Shown in pieces: positions 23,457-27,199 of a DNA stretch of 27,199 nt. This stretch comes from Eggerthellaceae bacterium UBA3686. Its GTDB lineage: Bacteria > Actinomycetota > Coriobacteriia > Coriobacteriales > Eggerthellaceae. The position numbers and the translations under genes are program-made. Location: assembly GCA_002371495.1 (NCBI GenBank), contig DFIX01000029.1, forward strand, positions 1-27,199, given 5' to 3'. How positions within the stretch are numbered: position 1 is the stretch's first letter; every line of letters starts with the position of its first letter. The notes beneath the pieces are model-generated. The model saw only the letters and a list, made by a program, of their open reading frames with translations. It was not told the origin of the DNA and ran no database searches.

Positions 23457-24938
23457 ATGGCAGAGGAGCATATTGTAGAGGAGAGCAGCACGCCCGAAAA
23501 CGGGCGCAAAGCGCTCTCGACCGATCGCTTGGGAACGGGCAGCATCTTGAAGCTGCTGTTGGAGTTCTCGATTCCGGCGATCATCATGATGACGTTCAAC
23601 GCGCTGTACAACATCGTCGACTCGATCTTCCTCGGCCAGGCGGTCGGCGACGCGGGTATCGCGGTCACCACGCTGGCATTTCCGATCATGGTCATCCTCA
23701 TGGGCTTGTCGGCCCTTGCCGGTCAGGGCGGCAATGCGCTGGCGGCAATCCAACTCGGCGAGGACAAGGTCAACGAGGTGGAGCGCACGGTAGGCAATAC
23801 GGTGCTCTTGCTCATCATCATCGCTGTCATCATCGCGCTCGTCGGCATCGTGTTCATCGATCCGCTGCTCGCGCTCGTCGGCACGACGCCCGAACTGTAC
23901 GACATGACCAAGCTTTTCGTGCAGATCGTCATGATCGGGTTCATCTTCCAATGCATCGGCATGGGCGCAAACAACTTCCTCCGCACCGAGGGCAAGCCGA
24001 TGTTGGCGCTCGGCACCAGCGTGTTCGGCACCGTCATGTGCATCGTGTTCAACTTTTTGCTCGTCATGATGATGGGCCTGGGTGTGGCGGGGTCGGCCTT
24101 CGCCACGATCATCGGCCAAGGTTGCAGCATGGTGCCGGTCATGTGGTATCTGGTGAAAGGCAAAGACGCCCCCTTCCATCTGAAGCTCAGCCGCATGAAG
24201 CCCGACGTGCGCCTGTGGGGCACCATTTTGTCGCTCGGCGTGGCTTCGTTCATCATGCAAGTTGCCAACGCCATCATCAACACGATCCTGAACCAGACGC
24301 TGGCGTACTACGGCGCGCTCGACCCCATCGGCGCGAGCGGCGCCCTTGCCGCCATCGGCGTAGCGGGCCGCGTGAACGGTTTCGCCTTCATGCCGGCGGT
24401 CGGCGTGCTCATGGGCGCGCAAACGCTCATCGGCTACAACTACGGCGCACGCAAATGGGACCGCGTGCTCAAGTCCTACGCCCTCGGCGTGCTGTTCGCG
24501 ACCATCATCATCACATTCTTCTTCGTGCTGATCCACGTCATCCCCGGCCCCATCGTGCAGCTCTTCGGCGTGTCGGGCGACCTCGAAGCGTTCTGCATCT
24601 ACGCACTGCAGGTCATGACGGCGATGTTCCCGCTCGTGGGCTTCCAGATGATGAGCTCGAACTACTTCCAGTCGACCGGCCAGTCGATGAAGGCGAGCTT
24701 GCTCAGCCTCACGCGCCAGGTGCTGTTCCTGATCCCGCTTTTGCTGCTGCTGCCGCAGTTCCTGCCGGGCCTCATCGATTGCACGGCGCTGCAGGCCGTC
24801 TGCTTCACCTACCCGCTGGCTGACATACTGTCGATTCTGACGACAGGCGCTTTCATCATCCCCGAACTGCTGAAGCTGCGCCGACGCCAACGCGAAGCAG
24901 GCCAGCCACCCACACCCCCCACGCCCGCGCAGGCATAA
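23457..24938 (+). CDS. MATE-family multidrug/Na+ antiporter
   Basis: A 493-residue inner-membrane exporter driven by a Na+ or H+ gradient. It shows the two-fold MATE layout of about 12 helices: LLEFSIPAIIMMTFNALYNI VDSIFLGQAVG at the front, and FAFMPAVGVLMGAQTLIGYN YGARKWDRV at the start of the second half, both family signatures. GGGGGAAAC precedes the ATG. An N-terminal cytoplasmic tail of ~20 residues and a charged C-terminus (KLRRRQREAGQPP) flank the core. The drug or metabolite carried cannot be told. Confidence 0.93.
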   Translation: MAEEHIVEESSTPENGRKALSTDRLGTGSILKLLLEFSIPAIIMMTFNALYNIVDSIFLGQAVGDAGIAVTTLAFPIMVILMGLSALAGQGGNALAAIQLGEDKVNEVERTVGNTVLLLIIIAVIIALVGIVFIDPLLALVGTTPELYDMTKLFVQIVMIGFIFQCIGMGANNFLRTEGKPMLALGTSVFGTVMCIVFNFLLVMMMGLGVAGSAFATIIGQGCSMVPVMWYLVKGKDAPFHLKLSRMKPDVRLWGTILSLGVASFIMQVANAIINTILNQTLAYYGALDPIGASGALAAIGVAGRVNGFAFMPAVGVLMGAQTLIGYNYGARKWDRVLKSYALGVLFATIIITFFFVLIHVIPGPIVQLFGVSGDLEAFCIYALQVMTAMFPLVGFQMMSSNYFQSTGQSMKASLLSLTRQVLFLIPLLLLLPQFLPGLIDCTALQAVCFTYPLADILSILTTGAFIIPELLKLRRRQREAGQPPTPPTPAQA

Positions 24939-24990
24939 CCCGCCAACCAACCACTACCCCACAGGTAATCGGTTGCGCTTGAGCTGCCTT

Positions 24991-25109
24991 ATCCCACCGC
25001 GTTTCCGCAGATGGGGGCGCGCCCTCGCTTGGCTTCGGCCAACCTATATGGGTATTCAGGAACAGTGCCTGCAGAATCGCTCGGGTCACGCCCCCATCTG
25101 CGGAAACGC
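24991..25109 (+). repeat. Structured ~119-bp element, copy A
   Basis: After ATCCCACC, a perfect 21-bp stem pairs 24999-25019 with 25089-25109 (arm core TTTCCGCAGATGGGGGCG). The 69-nt interior contains TTGGC-TTCG-GCCAA, a hairpin with a UUCG tetraloop, and AGGAACAGTGCCTGCAGAAT. It begins 52 nt after the MATE stop. Its partner, copy B, is inverted 113 bp away and shares about 90% of the interior. Confidence 0.8.
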
Positions 25110-25222
25110 TTCGATATCCAGAAGAGCTGGCCAATCTGCAACCGGTAAAATCGCAGGCAGCCAACCGCTGAACGGGTGATCTTCATAGCAGGTAAGTCGA
25201 CTTGCGCTATCGGGGCAGCGGA

Positions 25223-25340
25223 GCGAAACCGCAGGTGGCGGCGTGACCCGAGCGATTCTGCAGGCACTGTTCCTGAAATACACTTAGGTTAGCCGAAGCC
25301 AAGCGAGGGCGCGCTGCCACCTGCGGTTTCGCGGTGGGAT
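25223..25340 (-). repeat. Structured ~118-bp element, copy B (inverted relative to copy A)
   Basis: Read on the minus strand it starts with the same ATCCCACC, has a 21-bp stem with one mismatch (25223-25243 with 25312-25332, arm core AAACCGCAGGTGGC) and the same interior order (TTGGC-TTCG-GCTAA, AGGAACAGTGCCTGCAGAAT). The stem differs from copy A at five or more positions, and nearly every change is matched on the opposite arm. It ends 62 nt before the pyrG stop, so it would also lie in the 3' region of the pyrG transcript. Confidence 0.8.
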
Positions 25341-25402
25341 GGTTTCGCGCGTCTGCCCCGGGACAACCAGCTACCTACGGAATGAGCGGTTTCCCATTGC
25401 GT

Positions 25403-27022
25403 TTAGAAGGAGCAAGCGGCGGCTATGAAGTCGCGGAACAGCGGATGGGGCTTGCCGGGACGGCTCTTGAATTCGGGGTGGGCCTGCGTCGCCACGAACC
25501 AGGGATGCTCGGGAAGCTCGACCATCTCGGTCAGGCGCTCGTCGGGCGACAAGCCTGAAATGACGAGACCCGCCTCGGACAAGCGGTCGCGGTACGCGTT
25601 GCTGACTTCGTAGCGATGGCGGTGACGTTCGTAAACAAGCTCCGCACCGTATGCCTCATGAGCCTTGGTTCCCGGCGCCACCTTGCAAGGGTACGCGCCC
25701 AAACGCATGGTGCCGCCTTTGTCCTCGACATCGACCTGGTCCGGCATGAGGTCAATGACCAGCGACGCAGGCAAATCTCCGGGTGTTACGTCGCCCTCAT
25801 CGGCGAATTCGGCCGACGTTGCCCCTGCAAGCCCCACCACATGGCGGGCAAACTCGCAGACCGCCGCCTGCAGGCCCAAGCAGATTCCCAAGTAGGGAAT
25901 GCCGTTCTCGCGGGCGAAGCGGGCTGCGGCAATCTTTCCCTCAAAGGCACGCTGGCCGAACCCGCCAGGCACAAGGATGCCGTCCATGTTTGCAAGCGCA
26001 TCAGCTGCGTTGCCATCGTCGAGCTCTTCGCCGTCGATCAGATGGATGCTTGTTTTCACGCCGTTCGCGACTCCCGCGTGATGCAGCGCTTCGATAACCG
26101 ATAGGTACGCATCGGGAAGGCTCGTGTACTTGCCCACGACGGCGATGTCGACCTCCCCTTCGCAGCGTGCGGCCGCCTCAACGTAACCCGCCATGGGCAC
26201 GCGCGTCAGCTCGCACTCGGGAAGTTTCAGACGGCGCAGCACTTTAACGTCGAATTCCTGGTTAAACAGGTCGATGGGAACCTCGTATATGCTCGGCGCA
26301 TCGACGCACGACAGCACCGAATCAACGTCGACGTCGCAGAAATGGGCAATCTTGGCTCGCACGGCATCACTTATCTCGTGGTCACTTCGGCAGACTATGA
26401 AGTCAGGCTGCACGCCCATCGAGCGCATCTCCTTGACGGAATGCTGCGTGGGCTTGGTCTTCACCTCGTGCGCTGCGGCAATGTAGGGCACGAGGCTCAC
26501 ATGCACGAACACGACGTTTTCGGACCCCAGCTCGTGACGCAGCTGGCGCACCGCCTCGATGAAGGGCTGGCCCTCGATGTCGCCGATGGTGCCGCCGATT
26601 TCCGAAATGACGATATGGGCGCCCGTCTGCGATGCGGCGCGCAGTACGCGTTCCTTTATGGCATCGGTGACATGCGGGATGACCTGCACCGTGCCGCCCA
26701 GGAAATCGCCGCGACGTTCGCGCGCCACGAGCGATTGGTATATCGAGCCCTGCGTGAAGTTCGACTCGCGCGACAAGCTCTCGTCGATGAATCGCTCGTA
26801 ATGTCCCAAATCGAGGTCTCCTTCGTGGCCGTCGTCGGTCACGAACACCTCGCCGTGCTGGAATGGGCTCATGGTGCCGGGATCAACGTTAAGGTAGGGA
26901 TCCATCTTCTGCATGGTCACACGGTAGCCGCGCGCCTTCAGCAGATGCCCGAGCGATGCGGCGGTGATTCCCTTGCCCAGCGACGATACGACGCCGCCCG
27001 TTACGAAGATGTGCTTTGCCAT
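25403..27022 (-). CDS. pyrG: CTP synthase
   Basis: A 539-residue enzyme that makes CTP from UTP, ATP and glutamine. The N-terminal synthetase domain begins MAKHIFVTGGVVSSLGKGIT and includes MDPYLNVDPGTMSPFQHGEV and SEIGGTIGDIEGQPFIEA. The C-terminal glutamine amidotransferase has nucleophile C381 (YLGICLGLQ) and H515/E517 (QAHPEFKSRP). The start ATG at 27022 has GGGAGG upstream; an in-frame ATG at 27046 directly abuts a U run and has no ribosome site. Length is normal. The leader carries an attenuator-like hairpin. Confidence 0.97.
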   Translation of the reverse strand: MAKHIFVTGGVVSSLGKGITAASLGHLLKARGYRVTMQKMDPYLNVDPGTMSPFQHGEVFVTDDGHEGDLDLGHYERFIDESLSRESNFTQGSIYQSLVARERRGDFLGGTVQVIPHVTDAIKERVLRAASQTGAHIVISEIGGTIGDIEGQPFIEAVRQLRHELGSENVVFVHVSLVPYIAAAHEVKTKPTQHSVKEMRSMGVQPDFIVCRSDHEISDAVRAKIAHFCDVDVDSVLSCVDAPSIYEVPIDLFNQEFDVKVLRRLKLPECELTRVPMAGYVEAAARCEGEVDIAVVGKYTSLPDAYLSVIEALHHAGVANGVKTSIHLIDGEELDDGNAADALANMDGILVPGGFGQRAFEGKIAAARFARENGIPYLGICLGLQAAVCEFARHVVGLAGATSAEFADEGDVTPGDLPASLVIDLMPDQVDVEDKGGTMRLGAYPCKVAPGTKAHEAYGAELVYERHRHRYEVSNAYRDRLSEAGLVISGLSPDERLTEMVELPEHPWFVATQAHPEFKSRPGKPHPLFRDFIAAACSF

Positions 27023-27047
27023 GCGAGCCTCCCATCTTTCGAGCATG

Positions 27048-27090
27048 AAAAAAGCGCCTGGCAGGCAAACTCGGAATGCCCTCCAAACGC
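27048..27090 (-). terminator. Attenuator-like intrinsic terminator in the pyrG leader
   Basis: In the RNA, GCGUUUGG (27090-27083) pairs with CCAGGCGC (27061-27054). An inner stem AGGGCA/UGCCU stacks on top with a bulge and a 9-nt loop. Six U (27053-27048) follow directly. It lies 25 nt before the pyrG start and after the promoter, so transcription must read through it to express pyrG. Confidence 0.7.
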
Positions 27091-27096
27091 CTCTTG

Positions 27097-27102
27097 ATTA
27101 TA
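27097..27102 (-). promoter_or_regulatory. -10 box of the pyrG promoter
   Basis: TATAAT on the minus strand. Transcription would begin near 27090-27091 with GGCGUUUGG, i.e. the first bases of the message form the 5' arm of the terminator hairpin. No consensus -35 is visible at 17 bp. Confidence 0.5.
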
Positions 27103-27199
27103 GGATGCAGCTCAACAGCGGGTTTCTCGCATACGCTGATTTAACGAACCTGCAATCCGAGCGCGTTGCGAGGCCGCCCCATTACAGTTTGAATCGGCC

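Noticed and set aside
23421..24950. A 509-codon open frame antisense to the MATE gene
   Set aside because: His/Asp/Glu-rich composition typical of a shadow frame; the plus-strand MATE signatures are clear.
24991..25340. CRISPR array or simple intrinsic terminators
   Set aside because: Only two copies, inverted, with large structured interiors and no U run after the stems.
27023..27046. Upstream in-frame ATG for pyrG
   Set aside because: It directly follows the U6 of the leader terminator and lacks a ribosome site; MAKHIFVTGG is the family N-terminus.
1..27199. tRNA or rRNA genes, CRISPR arrays, integrase or complete transposase genes
   Set aside because: None seen on reading both strands; only remnant-like repeats are present.

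Overview
The window is GC-rich and looks like the chromosome of an anaerobic actinobacterium of the Coriobacteriia, most likely an Eggerthellaceae gut organism. This is inferred from gene content: a Tat-exported molybdoenzyme with a DmsB-like ferredoxin and NrfD anchor, TorD chaperones, many aldo/keto reductases and LysR genes, and GTG/TTG starts. No marker gene (rRNA, tRNA) is present to prove it.

Left block (1-6.4 kb): a minus-strand respiratory operon runs molybdopterin oxidoreductase -> four-cluster ferredoxin -> NrfD membrane subunit (cut by the window edge). It is divergent from a MocR-type (GntR HTH + aminotransferase fold) regulator, and three copies of a TACGGAYAG box lie in the shared promoter region. 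A TorD chaperone for the Mo enzyme lies convergent behind the regulator. A second TorD survives only as its C-terminal third, next to a large hairpin element.

Middle block (6.9-15.3 kb): an intact secreted M23 (LytM) peptidase is followed by a stretch of gene remains. These are an iron alcohol dehydrogenase lacking its middle, an esterase fragment fused to an aldo/keto reductase (AKR) fragment, a truncated Tat leader, an AKR reduced to its two ends, a LysR stub and an Fe-S AKR lacking its middle. Intact genes among them are a flavodoxin-like protein and a DNA-alkylation repair pair (Ogt; Ada-AlkA fusion) divergent from a NimA-like flavin protein. The repair segment is bracketed by two same-orientation copies of a ~58-bp palindromic repeat. 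The decayed AKR/LysR pair at 10.9-11.35 kb is a paralogue of the intact divergent AKR/LysR pair at 15.4-17.2 kb.

Right block (17.5-27.2 kb): a probable minus-strand signalling operon (hybrid histidine kinase with two receiver domains -> PAS protein with degenerate GGDEF and EAL domains -> D-2-hydroxyacid dehydrogenase), then a MATE exporter and CTP synthase. Between MATE and pyrG lie two oppositely oriented ~118-bp structured elements whose stems differ by paired compensatory changes. The pyrG leader contains a long hairpin plus six U between a TATAAT box and the start codon, which looks like a transcription attenuator.

Most interesting items: the covarying paired hairpin elements, the pyrG leader attenuator, the recurrent 'ends kept, middle lost' gene decay, the catalytically degenerate GGDEF-EAL protein tied to a hybrid kinase, and the MocR box array in front of a molybdoenzyme operon.
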